A DNA stretch of 64,000 nt from Paraphaeosphaeria minitans (GCA_015832175.1 WJXW01000003.1:2480001-2544000), one strand, 5' to 3'; shown: positions 1 through 10,994, counted from the first letter of the stretch. Numbers and translations: made by a program. The notes: generated by a model not told the origin, from the letters alone.

Positions 1-1021
1 TACGTATCTTTTTGGGGCGCTGTCTGATGCGGACGAGGAGTCTGCTTGTCATGTCATGTTTACACCTCAAAGTCGAAGGTTCTTGTGCAAATGCGAACGT
101 TGTGTTGGTTGGGAAGTCTGTCCTGTCTTTTTCGTCGAGGCGTGCTATGTATGTTGCGCTGCAGTAGGTAGGAATAGCAGGTAATTGAGCTTGGAGTGTA
201 CCTACAGGTGCTGGCTCGCTGGGCTGGTGCTCGAAGAAATTCTTGCGGGTAGAGACGGCGTTCTTCGATCGACCTTGTGTGGGAGGGTACGGTAGTACAG
301 AGGAGTAGGGATGCTTGTTATCTTGTTATACTGTATCACATTGAGCTACGTCAGAGCACTTCCTTATCAAAGTTCAGCAGAGGGCTTTGTGTTTGTCATG
401 TCTTTGTTTGGTCTGTTCAGTGATTTCCGAGGTTTAAGTCTTTCTGAGCAGCGAGGGAAGCTTGTTCTGAGCAAAGCCACGGGTGTCACTACAAGTGTGT
501 AGAGGGTCACTTGCTACGAATAGAATTGCTTTCGGTACCGTGTTTAGGACAGATTTGTTTGGATTTTATTTTGCCACTCTTGTTGGTTGTCGTAAGTACG
601 AAGATCGAACGACGCCCACATTCGCGACCATCATCTTTGCCTTTACTCCTAGTTCCGTACATACTTGTCCTGCGCTACCCTGCTCTGCTAGCCACCTGTA
701 GAAATGCGACTCCTGCGGCGGGTTACTCTTGACCGCGTCTGCCTACACCAATATCACAACAGGTAATACTGCAGTTTCTACGCTGGGCGTTCTATGCATT
801 GCTGCTGTGTAGAGTCTGACATAGACTCCGTGTCGGCAGCATTGCAGCTCTCTGTACATTTAACTCACTAGTATGACCTCTCTCGGTCTATCACTGCAGC
901 ATCTTTTATCATCTGGATCTGTGTCTTCCACAACCAGCGTCCAGCCCCACAACTCCAATTGAAACATTACAGCCCTCTACCCTGGCAGCGACGCTCGCTC
1001 TAGCCTGAACATTCCTTGCAG
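1..1021. other. Intergenic / 5' region of the GH16 gene
   Basis: I see no convincing coding sequence here. Short open frames lack codon-level or family support. The missing first exon of the downstream GH16 glucanase, which should encode a signal peptide, probably lies in this interval, because the first recognisable exon starts just after an acceptor at 1020-1021. ATGs at 705 and 874 are candidates, but neither gives a clean hydrophobic leader joined in frame. Confidence 0.4.
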
Positions 1022-2081
1022 AGTATACCTTGAGGTGGACTTACGACTACACCAACTTCTTCGACAAAGTCGACTTCCCCGCCGTCAGTTTCCCTTACAC
1101 TCTGTTCCTCCAGAGCACCTCCACCGCAGCCAAACTCAAAATCTTCAGACCTCAGACATCTACAACAACGGCTTCGCAGAGTACGTTACTAAAGACGCCG
1201 CGCTCGCCTCTGGCCTCGCCAAGGTCGCAGGCAGAAAAGTGTACCTGGGCGTTGACGCGCAGAATACGTACAGCGAGGACAGCGCCGGCCGCCACAGCGT
1301 CCGCATCCAGAGCAAGGATGTCTTCGATAACGGCCTGCTAGTCGCTGACTTTGCGCATCTGCCCGAGGCGGGGAACGGCATGTGGCCTGCGTAGTACGGT
1401 GGTCCTCCTTTCACCTCCACCGGGCAAACATGCTAAATGGTGGCCAGCTGGCTCTACAGAGGCGGAGACATCGACGACAGCGAGTACTCCGAAATTGACC
1501 TCTTCGAAGCCGTCAACAAAGCCACCGCCAGCACAACCTCCTTCTACACGGGAGCAAACTGCAGCGTCGTCGCGCTCCGCGGCCATCTTGAGGACGGCAG
1601 CAAGCTCTGGTGTCTCCATGATGATGCTGTGAACGAGGGGTGTCGTTTCAACGGGCCGGCGAACTCGTTTGCAAAAGCGGCGAATGAGGCGGGGTATAGA
1701 TACGTGGTGCTGCTCCTGGAGACGGATGCGATAAAGGTGTGGTATTTCAAGGACGAGGATACGCCGGGCGATTTCAAGAGCGGGCAGCCTGATCCTGGCG
1801 GTTGGAAGCAGGAACTCAGCGTGTGGTTGGCGCCTGGTGGGTGTGATTTTGCGCGGCAATTTGGGCGGTTCCACATCGTGAGTGTCTTGACACCCCGCTA
1901 CTTTGCTACCGCGTATGTAGGCTTGGAGGTGGCACTGACGAGACGTGTACCCAGGTCAGCAACATCACTTTCTGCGGCGCCTGGGCAAAGTTGGGTTGGC
2001 CGTCTGAGGCGGAGTGTAGACGGTGGGTCGCGGGCATCCTGGGAATTCAAAGGAGACGTACTTTGTGCTGAATTCGCTTAA
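1022..2081 (+). CDS. GH16 endo-1,3(4)-beta-glucanase (laminarinase-like), 5' end unresolved, C-terminus frameshifted
   Basis: Likely a secreted glycoside hydrolase cleaving beta-1,3(4)-glucans. Exons 1022-1083, 1149-1390, 1448-1877 and 1955-2081 join in frame once introns 1084-1148, 1391-1447 and 1878-1954 are removed. The third has a CACTGAC branch site. The joined protein shows the family order: an N-terminal YDYTNFFDKVDF strand, GRKVYLGVD, HSVRIQSKDVFDNGLLVADFAHLP, then GMWPAWLY and the catalytic E-x-D-x-x-E as EIDLFEAV. The last exon has SNITFCGAWAK. Homology to the expected final strand (ETYFVLNSLKLF) continues in another frame up to about 2099, so a one-base deletion near 2041-2045 replaces the last 15 or so residues with a short tail ending at 2081. 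The signal-peptide exon was not found. It may be a functional gene with an altered tail, an early pseudogene, or a sequencing error. Confidence 0.82.
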
Positions 2082-2099
2082 GCTGTTTCAGGAGAGGTA

Positions 2100-3289
2100 G
2101 GAGGAATGGTATAGGAGGGAGCGAAATGGAACGGGGTGGAAAGGAGAGTGGTAGACACGAAGGAGGAGCATTGAGAAGGTGTGTAGCCGTGTGCATTTGC
2201 AGTCACCTATGAGTTCATAGATCGGTGAAGTCTCGAGGCTCGACGAGCGAAGACCTGGGTATTTATCGTGCGATTCCTGAAGCCAGCTTATCAATGCGTT
2301 TGATTGGTGATCCTTAACTTACTCAAATGTTTTCTTGGACTGCAAGTCCTACGTCATAAACCTTAAACGCATGTGGCCGGTGCATCCGTATCTTCCACGA
2401 TCTTCTCCACTCTCCACACTCTCACACGCTACGCCAGGACATCCGCAGAGCCTCGGGCGTATGAATCACGGAGATAAAGTCGCTTGGAGCGAAGCGGAAG
2501 AGTCGGGAAGACAATATCGCAAAAGGTGGCAAAACATCATCCAAGAGTCATGCCAATCGAAAGTCCAGAAAATCAGCTCAGCAACAAGGCCAAGATTGGA
2601 ACAAACAATGTGAAAATGACCGTTGGCGACGATCCCGCTTCCTTCTCCAAGCTTATCAGTGGAGGCTCGCAGCTTGATAGGTAGTCGCAGAAGCCATTTC
2701 GAAGCATTAAGAGCGCCAGCCTCACGCACTGTACCTACCCGCCCTCCACTAGCCACGTCGAGATCTTCCGCCTCTGGACTCGCTTGACTCCCACTTCCTC
2801 CGAATCGTATCCTGAATTATGGAATGGGCGACGGCACGCGTTGCAGGCTCTGCCGCGCGTAACGGTGTCAGCAATTCTCCTGAACCTGCTCCACAAAGGC
2901 GAGGATGATGTATTTTGATGTGAACCTCCAAGACACTAACAACCAGAGCCTCATCTTGCCGATAAACGGCCGTATCAAGCGGATGGTTTGCATTCTCGGG
3001 ATATTCTTGGGCTACCTAAGCTTCATCCACCCTAGCATCCGAAGTAGTCACGAACCTTCCATCCCTTCACAATGATGTCGGGTGATGAAAAGCTTGGAGA
3101 TGCGGAAGGGAGGAGAAGCCGGGGCAGAAGGATTGGGTACATGGGGATGTGGATATACGTGATGGAGGAATGGCGTATGGAGGTTATAAGGGCGGACCGT
3201 CCCCGTCGGTGAGCGTGACATACACAATCTCCAACTTTTTTTGCAGCCAAAAGATACCTGTATTTTCCACAGTACGGTATATTACGAAC
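2100..3289. other. Intergenic, no gene recognised
   Basis: Several open frames of 60-96 codons occur on both strands, but none shows a family motif or a coherent exon structure. I see nothing else of note. Confidence 0.4.
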
Positions 3290-4086
3290 ATGGCGATTAT
3301 GGATCGTTTTAGGGGTTCTACTCCCACGCCAGTGTCCTCTATAACAGACCCGGAGAAGAAGCCGCAGTACCTTCAGATTAGCGCAAAAGACCGCTTTCGA
3401 CCACGGATTATCTTGATGGCAGTACTCGTGTCAATGGGTGGCTTCATCTTTGGTTATGATACGGGACAAATCAGTGGATTCTTAGAGATGTCCGACTTCC
3501 TGGATAGAGTCTCCGACACGACTGACCCCCAAACTGGATAGCCTGCCTTCACACATGGAAGAAGTGGAACGATCGTTGGTTTAGTAAGTCGGCTGCTGCG
3601 AATTCACTGTCGGCGAGCTACAACTGACAAGCATAGCTATCCATCAGAACCTTGATCGGTGCACTCATTGCCGCGCCCGTCGCAGCCAAGTTCGGCCGCA
3701 AATACTCAGTTTGCTTATGGAACATGATCTTCTGCGTTGGTGTCATTGTCCAACTGGCAACGAAGACTACATGGTACCAGATAGCGATCGGCTGATAGGT
3801 TGCCGGGCTCGGAGTGGGAGGCCTCTCAGTATTGACGCCCATGTATCAATCTGAGACTGCACCTCGCTACGTGCGCGGTGCTCTCGTCTCTTGCTACCAA
3901 CACTTCATCACGCTCGGCATGTTCACCGCCTATTGCATCAACTTCGGAACAAACCGACAGCGAAGTGCTCGTGCTTGGAGACTCCCTATGGCCATCGGAT
4001 TCATCTGGCCTGTCATCATGGGCTTTGGAATGCTCAGTCTGCGCGAGTCACCCCCTCAACATAACTTTTGTATTAGCGCATCGTAA
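3290..4086 (+). pseudogene. MFS hexose transporter pseudogene (5' half only, RIP-like stops)
   Basis: This is the first half of a fungal sugar/H+ symporter of the MFS hexose-transporter family. From the ATG at 3290 the protein reads through transmembrane segment 1 with the FGYDTGQISGF motif. A canonical intron (3584-3636, branch CAACTGAC) joins GTIVGL to LSIRTLIGALIAAPVA. GRKYS, then AGLGVGGLSVLTPMYQSETAP and RYVRGALVSCYQ follow. Three in-frame stops break it: TAG at 3539-3541, and adjacent TGA-TAG at 3793-3798, where relatives have Gly-Arg-Trp-Val. CGA to TGA and TGG to TAG are C-to-T and G-to-A changes, as repeat-induced point mutation makes. Homology stops abruptly after LRESP near 4065, so the loop and last six helices are missing (about 260 of about 540 residues remain). 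It cannot encode a working transporter. Confidence 0.9.
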
Positions 4087-4178
4087 TTGCACAGCTGTTT
4101 TGATATACCCCGGTTGTGTCTTGACATGATACCTCAATCCGTGACACTCATAACCCCACTCTTACCACCAAGTCGACT

Positions 4179-4979
4179 CTACATCCTCCGAGAACTGCCT
4201 CCTCCCTCGTGGTCATGATACGTAGACAGCCTGCCGTGAAGTGAAATACAGCCGTCGGTCTTGCTATCAAGCACATCAGCGAGGAACTCTGCCGGATACT
4301 TCTTCAGATCTTGCTCTGGAAAGGAGATGGGGTGATACCGGTTGTAGTACCCGGCCACCAACAGATTCCGTATGCCTGAGGTATCGTTGGTGTGCTCGTA
4401 GACGAGGTCTACGGACTCGGGCGTGATGCAAAATCCACCGGTATCGTGGTCGGACAGCAAAAAGTAGCCATACAGACGGTCGGTGGCATCGTTTCGGAGG
4501 CGCGGGACATTGTACACGTGAGCGAAGACGTAGAGCTTGACGGTGACGTTGGCGATCATTGAACCCAGTTCGGGGTAGTCACTCTGGCTGTATCTGATAC
4601 GTAAGAATGGCACTTAGCAGACTTTCCCTGATGGGTACGAAGCTGAATCCTCGATTGCTTACCGATGTGCATCGCTGACGCTGGGCTTCTCCCTGTCTCC
4701 GCGCTCTTCCAACCAAACGAGGAACTCTCGGAAGGTGTCGATGTCGGTGTCGCGCAGCTGGATGCATCTGTGCTTGGCTTCGCGGAAGCGCCCGTTGAAC
4801 GCGGCTGCAAAGAAAGGCGATACACTGGCGATCTTCTCCTTTGGCACTGTGAATGTCTCTTCCACAAAGAAGCGCTCGTCGTTCGCGTCGTCGTCGACAT
4901 CGTGGACCTCTTGAGCCACTTTGATCATGACTGTGTTGACTACAGCCAGTTGCTTCTCGTTGTGGTATAGCGCAGTCAT
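4179..4979 (-). CDS. BTB/POZ domain protein
   Basis: A 243-residue protein from two exons, complement(4179..4593, 4663..4979), with a 69-nt intron (donor GTAAGC at 4662; acceptor at 4594). The N-terminal half has the fungal BTB pattern: an acidic strand (FFVEETFTVPKEKI), then SPFFAAAFNGRFREA and an IQLRDTDIDTFREFLVWL helix-strand block. The second exon supplies the usual KLYVFAHVYNVPRLRNDA helix and a short C-terminal His-rich tail ending near YHDHEGG. Fungal proteins of this type are 220-280 residues, so it looks full length. BTB domains mediate dimerisation or recruit Cul3 ligases, but the role of these short fungal members is unknown. A decayed paralogue lies just upstream on the same strand (5200-5817), suggesting tandem duplication. 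Confidence 0.8.
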
Positions 4980-5199
4980 GTTGTCGGTTTTGCTGGTTCG
5001 GCTTGTCAGTACTCAACATCAAAACCGAAAGCGATCGAGAGCGTGGATGTTGACGTTTGCCACAACAAGACAGAAGTTGGCAGAGGAGATACGAAGCTGA
5101 CGCGAGGCAGCGCTATATTTGAGCTAGTGTAAAAGGAAAGAACGGTGACGCAATTGGCAAACGAAATGGTCGAGGTGAAGGGTGGACATCACCACGGCA

Positions 5200-5817
5200 A
5201 CGCATAGGAGTGCTCGTTGGCTGCTATCTTTGCGCTTGGATAGGGTATCAATCAGTGAGGGAAGGCTTTTCGCTTGGTCAAACGAAATTGGGGAGACTTT
5301 CCATGGTATACTGTCCTTGAGCCTTTCGCTAGCGTGATTCAAGACTTCCACCAGATATTTCTTCGGGTAATTTACAAGCTCAGAATTTTTTCAGCCTCCA
5401 GGTCGCCCAACAGCTCTGCGTACTTTTGAACCAGAAAAGCTCAAATATGGGAATCATTGGCCTTCTCGTAGACAAGATGAACGATGTCGCTGGGGGAGGT
5501 CAGAGGGTTGCCGAAACCTCGGCTCAATGGAGTCAATGGAGTCGGTGGCATTGGCCCGGAGATTCAAAATCAACAATTTCGGCGAGGCTGCAGAGACGGA
5601 CGGTACCCTGGAAGTACCAGATCTCGCGGTTTCTTGTGAAGCTTATGTCTACATAGAAGTCGGTCTGCTTGTCCCTATGCAACCAACTCTCGAACGCGTT
5701 TAGAGTATCAAGGGTTGTGTGTTCATGTGCAATATTGATGGATTCGGAAGCACCAGGGCTCTTGAGTTCTTTCGCAACTCGCATAGAGACCTCGGCAATA
5801 GCATCTCTATCAAGCAT
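5200..5817 (-). pseudogene. Decayed BTB-domain paralogue
   Basis: Pieces of a second BTB-family protein follow in order on the minus strand but in shifted frames. From 5817 down come DTLNAFESWLHRDK and a degenerate RLCSLAEIVDF block (matching KLYVFA in the neighbour). Then SDIVHLVYEKANDS (matching VDLVYEHTNDTS) is followed by a TGA. Finally ELVNYPKKYLVEVLNHASERL appears in another frame, matching the neighbour's LKKYPAEFLADVLDSKT. At least one frameshift lies near 5385-5400 at a run of six T (plus strand). The N-terminal BTB strand is missing or beyond recognition. Unannotated introns could rescue parts of it, but the in-frame stops make a pseudogene more likely. Confidence 0.5.
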
Positions 5818-7008
5818 AAATAGGTGTTCTTTGTTGGTCTGCCACTATAGTATGAACCTGAACCGTTTTCTCCATGTTACCCCCTCCCCTGCAATTCATA
5901 CGTTTCCTTTAGTTAATGTAGACGTCGATTGAACTTTTTCACACCGAGGATTGTGAGATTACGTGCTCTCCTCTCTGTCGGCCTTGATTAGAAGATTAAT
6001 GATGCGAAGAGAATAGCGGTCCATGGCAGGAGAGAGAAATAAGTAATAGAGCTACTTGACTAGGATCACATGTAGCCACCGTGTATTTTGATATATAGGA
6101 AGTCAATCTATAGTGTAGGTCACTCATGAACGTCACTTGGAAGCATCGACCAAACAGCCCTTGGCACATATTTGTGGAAACAGCCAACGGTAGGAAGTAT
6201 GCGTATGCGCTTCTATGCTGCCGTCGAAGCCTGGTCTGATGCTTGTGGATGAGATGGGCCGGATAGGTACTATTTGCGTCATGCTACGTGCTGAATGCGA
6301 GTATAGCATTTGCAGCCAAGTAGGGATGAAGACATTGGCCGCACTCCATATGGGTAATCTGAAACATGGTGTGGGTGATTTGAGAAGAAATTTAAGACCT
6401 TGCATGCGTGCCACGTCGTACTTGCCGAGTGCTGGAAAAGAAAGCTGCGATGCGCGGTGTAGTTCTTTCTTGATCTTAAAGGCGCTAGGTATACCATACG
6501 TTGTTCCTTTGAGCTTTTGTTCCTTCCGTCATCGACTTGTCCCTGTATAAGGTCTGGTGCCAATCCCTGAATCACATACAGACCTTCGAGCGTGCAGGAA
6601 CGCGTTCTCTGTACCTACCCAAGTGCGCGCGCGTTCCGAAGAGCAGCCTGCGCTTTGCGTACCATCTAGCTTAGGTATTGGTCGTCCCCGCTCGTGTTCC
6701 ATTGGATCCACCCACTTCTCCAAGGAATGCGAAATAACGTATATACCCTAGAGAGAGTTGTTTCTCATGCGAGGGCGTCTTCATATAATGACCGGATCCT
6801 TAACCGAGGCTAGCAGATGGCCGAAATTCGCATCGACACTAGCTCTCGACGCGATAAAGATTATTACGTTCCCCAGGTATAGTATCAGCTCTTCGTCGAT
6901 AAATACCAAATCCAGTCCCTGGCGCGCTCCTGGACGGATGGTTGTGACAAAAAGTAATCAGGGTAGCAAAAAGTTCACATAAAAAGTTCGCTACGCTCGT
7001 GGAAGTAG
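5818..7008. other. Intergenic, no gene recognised
   Basis: The sequence is moderately AT-rich with only short unsupported open frames on both strands. I found no RNA gene or repeat here. Confidence 0.35.
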
Positions 7009-7009
7009 C

Positions 7010-7013
7010 AAAA
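7010..7013 (-). terminator. RNA polymerase III terminator of tRNA-Arg
   Basis: A run of four T on the minus strand begins about five bases after the tRNA discriminator base. This is the minimal Pol III stop signal and suggests the gene is, or was, transcribed. Confidence 0.6.
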
Positions 7014-7017
7014 GAAC

Positions 7018-7159
7018 CATCGACGGTGGGGCTCGAACCCACAGCCTTTGGATGTCTCATGCGGTGCATGTAGAAGTCCAACGCGCTACTGTTAAGGAAT
7101 TAGTGTGAGTCAAATCGGCTCATATGAGATGCAAAGCTTACCCATTGCGCCACGCCGAC
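7018..7159 (-). tRNA. tRNA-Arg (UCU) with two introns, one of them in the D-loop
   Basis: On the minus strand a complete cloverleaf folds once two inserts are removed. The acceptor stem GTCGGCG pairs with CGTCGAT (two G-U pairs). The D-stem is GCGC/GCGC. The anticodon stem TTGGA/TCCAA holds loop CTTCTAA with anticodon TCT. The T-arm is GTGGG-TTCGAGC-CCCAC. A 17-nt intron (7054-7070) sits at the canonical 37/38 position. A second, 53-nt insert (7089-7141) interrupts the D-loop after AATGG. It starts GTAAGC, has CTAAT 11 nt before the end and finishes AACAG, like a fungal spliceosomal intron. Box A (TGGCGCAATGG) stays intact upstream of the insert and box B (GGTTCGAGCCC) is normal. Removing both leaves 72 nt. 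Discriminator is G at 7018. Confidence 0.85.
7089..7141 (-). other. Spliceosomal-type insert in the D-loop of tRNA-Arg
   Basis: This 53-nt insert has donor GTAAGC, branch-like CACTAAT and acceptor AACAG, the same signals and length as the mRNA introns elsewhere in this window. Nuclear tRNA introns cut by the Sen endonuclease normally sit between positions 37 and 38, so this position is unusual. Its exact ends are inferred from splice consensus and the expected D-loop. Confidence 0.7.
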
Positions 7160-7993
7160 ATACAATCTCTACGAGATGGAATTTGTCATATTTTGGCGGT
7201 ACTAACATATATCTACCAGTTTACAAATGAGAGCACATGTGACCTGCGGCGACTGCAAGCAAAACTGGTTTGGGCGCTTGCAAGCGGATCACGGTAAATA
7301 AACGGGCGCTAATAAACACGTCATCGATGCTGTGGAACTGCGAACGGCGGCTTGCACCTGTCCGAGATATGTCCGAGACGTAGAACCACCGAGACCATGC
7401 CCACAGCGTAAAAGGTATATTTCAAGAGATCGCACACTCATTATCTGTATTTCTACCTGGAAGACAACAATGTATACGACTGCAGAGACTTTGGGAAGTT
7501 GTCTTTTTTTCTGGAATACAAGTTGGACTTCATAAGCAAGCAGGATGAAGCAGAGCGAGTTGACGCTGGATAACCTAGTACGGACACACTTAATACTGGA
7601 AAGCCACACTCAATACTGAAATAAGCAATACTGGCCTCCAAGAGCTGAACCCAGTTTTCATTCCGTGTTGTGGCTTCCAGGAACCACCGTTGGCAAACCA
7701 ACGCACGGGAAGCACTAAAGGCCTACTATGCTTGGTACCTCGCAGCTCTGTGCTTACTATATCGGGTACCTGAAGGATGCCGTGGTACGACTATTAGATG
7801 CAGCTTCAACCTCTCCGCCAGGCTGCATGTGTGCCTCTTGGTGGGGTCTGTTATGTGGGGCCACGGCTTTGAGGGGCAGCACATCATATGACAATTGGGC
7901 ATGCGAAGCAGATATATGTATGTTATTTCTGATCACTCTCATGCTAGCTACACCTCCGCTCTATCCCAAATCAAACACAAACTATTATTTATC
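7160..7993. other. Intergenic, promoter region of the SDR gene
   Basis: No gene recognised. The last 100 bases before the start at 7994 are pyrimidine-rich, as is common upstream of fungal genes. Confidence 0.35.
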
Positions 7994-9159
7994 ATGTCCG
8001 CTCTCAACACACCCGCTCCCTCCCAACCCCTCAAGCTTCAAGAGCAAGATCTTGCCGGCAAAATCGCACTGGTAACGTTAGTAAAGCTTCCTCATAATAT
8101 CCGCACACCCTTCCAATCCACATCACCTTCGTGTATGACCACAGCCACAGCGGCGCAACAAAAGGCATCGGCCGCGCCATCACGATCGAGCTCGCCACCC
8201 GCGGCGCCTCCATCATAGGCACCTACTCGACGCCACCCTCCGCCACGCTCTTCTCTGACCTCGCTAAACAGCTCACTGCCCTCTACACTTCTACTTCTCC
8301 TGTGGCCACACCGCCCCAGTTTATATGTCTAAGTTGCAACATCGCGGCCCCCGACAGTACCAGCGAAGTCACCACCATTTGCGAAGCACTGGACACTCAC
8401 TTCGCCGGCAAGCTCGACATCGTCGTGTTCAATGCGGCAGTGATGACGCTCGCGAAGATGGGCGAGGGAAGCGTACGACCTGATGTTGTGGATCTGGCAT
8501 TTGCGGGGAACGTGAGGTTTCCAGTGATGTTGGTAGAGCATTTCCTGAGAGACGGGGCGTTTAGGAGAGGAGGAAGAGTGGTGGCGGTTAGTAGTGAGGG
8601 GGTGAGGGCGAGGAGGCCGGACGGCGGGTAAGTCTGCGCGTTTGGGAGGAGAGAGATCGTCGTTGCTGACGGATATAGAGCCATCTATGCGGCGTCCAAG
8701 GCGGCGCTTGAGTGCTTGATACGGTGAGTTGCGGATTCGTCATGTCTGCCCTCGTTTGGATTTTTTTTGCTCCAGAGATTGGGCGTTATGTTTCGATTTG
8801 TACATTCCCCGTCACCTTACTGACCTGCGTGCAGAAAGTGGGCGGATGAGCTAGGTACACGAACCGGGATGGAAGGCACGACCTTCAACTCGGTCAGCGT
8901 CGGCTTCACCAAAACAGAGGCTTATAATAGGATTCCTCCCGAGTTTCGGGACAAGCTCGAAGCCTCCGATGCGGCTGAAGTAACTGTTGCAAATCGCATC
9001 GGAGAAGTCGAAGATGTCGCAGGTGTGGTCGGTCTGCTTGTCAGTGAGAAGGCCGGGGTAAGTACAACGTCCGGGTGAACAAAATGCCGTGCTGATGGTC
9101 TACAGTGGATTAGTGGGAGTGTGGTCGATGCTTCCGGTGGCAAAGCAAAGATCTTGTAG
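7994..9159 (+). CDS. Short-chain dehydrogenase/reductase (classical SDR)
   Basis: An NAD(P)-dependent oxidoreductase of 295 residues; substrate unknown. Five exons (7994-8076, 8145-8627, 8679-8723, 8835-9057, 9106-9159) join in frame, and the introns have GT-AG ends, some with GCTGACG or similar branch sites. The Rossmann nucleotide loop is SGATKGIGRA (classically TGxxxGIG), followed by CNIAAPDS, the FNAAV strand (NAG variant), a VVAVSSEGV strand with the catalytic serine, and YAASK with catalytic Tyr and Lys. The C-terminal block VSVGFTKTEA is where classical SDRs have PG.V.T. Length and order fit beta-ketoacyl reductase-like fungal SDRs, but the family name alone does not give a reaction. 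The start at 7994 is the only Met before the GKIALVT strand. Confidence 0.9.
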
Positions 9160-10994
9160 TTCTGCCATGTTTCTGTTGTGCCCATGTACATCATGGCGCG
9201 ATTCTTCCATCAGGTTATGAGAATTTCAAGCAACAGCAGTAGGTAAGGCAGAAAAGGACAAGACGGCTGGATGGCTACGCAGCTTCTACTCATTTCTTGT
9301 GAAAGGTCTGGGACGTCTTCCGACATGGTGCTGCATCGGCGGCATTCCTGTCCTACCTACAGCAGTTCTCATACAAAGTGCGGATGCCAAGCGATCGCAC
9401 CGATGGTAGACGTAATGCAGATTTATTGCTCGTCTGCTAGCACCGCGTGCCGCAACGGGGAAATGCAAATTGTGGACATGACGTGATAATCGAGTCGGCT
9501 GCCGCGCGGCTGGTGTCAGACAGAGTACACGGAGAATCTCGCAAGCCACCTCATCCTCTAAGAGGGTGTGCGAGATAGAAGAAGGATAAGGACCAGGTAT
9601 CTAAGCTACTTGTGGCGCGATGGACTCGGCAACAGTCGTCTGATGCTCGCGTGCGCGGAGCGATGTTGGCGTATTCCTTGCCGCCGCAGATGAAGGCGAG
9701 AAAGCCCGAGATGAAGGCGAACGGTGAAGTGGAACTCGTCATCAAGACGTACACAGTAGTTTCCGGTTACAGGAAGCCGGTGGAGGGGCTTGAGAATTCT
9801 TCCTGGGACTGCGAATGTGCTCGACTTCATCTAACAACTCTTTCCTGGGACTGCGAATGTACTCGACTTCATCTAGGAACAGTGTCGTGGCAGTTGCTGC
9901 CGGGTAAATCGCCATTAGGCATTGCACCGGATTGCGGAGGGTGTTCGGAAACAGCGCAGCGAGGTCCACAGTAGATATTGTTTCGATGGCGCAACAAGAA
10001 GTGCAAAGAGTGGATTGAGGGAGAGCAGTCCCCGCAGCTTGGTTCGCACCTACGATTCTTTCCCGAACATGGCAGCCAAGAGAGCCGAATAGGGCTGGCC
10101 ATCCATATTGAGCGGCATGCCAGAGGCTCAGTATGCTCTTTCCAGCCGTTGGCAGACACTGAGCGCTGAGTTAAACCCGGCATCGATATTATCCCTGAGC
10201 CTATCCCCGCGACCATTGCGATCTGTTGCCATTCCTGCAGTGCGACGGCGCTCGATTCGACCAAGGCTCGGCGCGGCTCGTCGCAAACCCGAAGCAAGTG
10301 CCTCAAGACGCTTTTCTTGCTGCCTCAGCGTGTGTCTCAGGTAACAGAAACGGCAGCGCGATAGATATGTCCACCAATCCAAAGACCCTGCGCGCTCGCT
10401 GCCCGCGTCCAGAGCACGCGGTCGGCGACGGGCGTGGAGAACGGTCGATTGCGGGTGGAGGACAGCCGCGCTTGCTCGTGGGCCTATTGGTGCGAAATTG
10501 ATTGCGAGGCCCCGGATAAAATCCGCAACCCCATCTTTCTGGGGTGCCTCGGAGGAGCCGCGGGCGGCATTTTGAGAGTCCAGCCATACGACGCCTCTGG
10601 CCGCCGTAACTGCGCGGGTTCGTGCGGCACATTATCATGGCTGAACCCGGCGTGCCCTCGCTATCGCAGCCATCTTCTATACGCCGATCAGAATCGCCTT
10701 CTGTTTGATCCCTATTCTGCTCACTGTCACTGGACCACCCCGCCCCTACTACCGGCCTGACGCGCACGACTATCTACTACCCAGCTGACACTAGATACCC
10801 ACACCCTGCCCCGGCTCAGACGCAGTATTCGGCGATGATACAAGCTCTCCGCGACTGCTGCACTCTGAACACCGCCCGTCGCATCCTCGCCGAGATCCAG
10901 TTCCGCATCAACGGCTTCAACGTATACGGCTAAGACAATCCGCGCGCAAACCGCCCACCGCCACCACCACCACACCACCCAGTTACAGCTTTGG
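9160..10994. other. Intergenic, promoter region of the quinate-repressor-like gene
   Basis: No supported gene. A short tandem duplication (period about 42) covers roughly 9800-9880. The interval 10640-10935 has a coding-like look in one frame (ending FRINGFNVYG then a stop), but I cannot join it to the downstream gene. It may be 5' UTR or decayed N-terminal coding sequence of that gene. Confidence 0.35.
9800..9880. repeat. Two-copy tandem repeat, about 42 bp
   Basis: The block starting TCCTGGGACTGCGAATGT at 9801 is repeated at 9843 with a few substitutions, followed both times by a CTCGACTTCATCTA stretch. It is non-coding as far as I can see. Confidence 0.8.

Noticed and set aside
10303..10767. 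Minus-strand frame of 154 codons upstream of the quinate-repressor-like gene
   Set aside because: No family motif, and Arg/Pro/Gly-rich as expected for antisense of GC-rich DNA.
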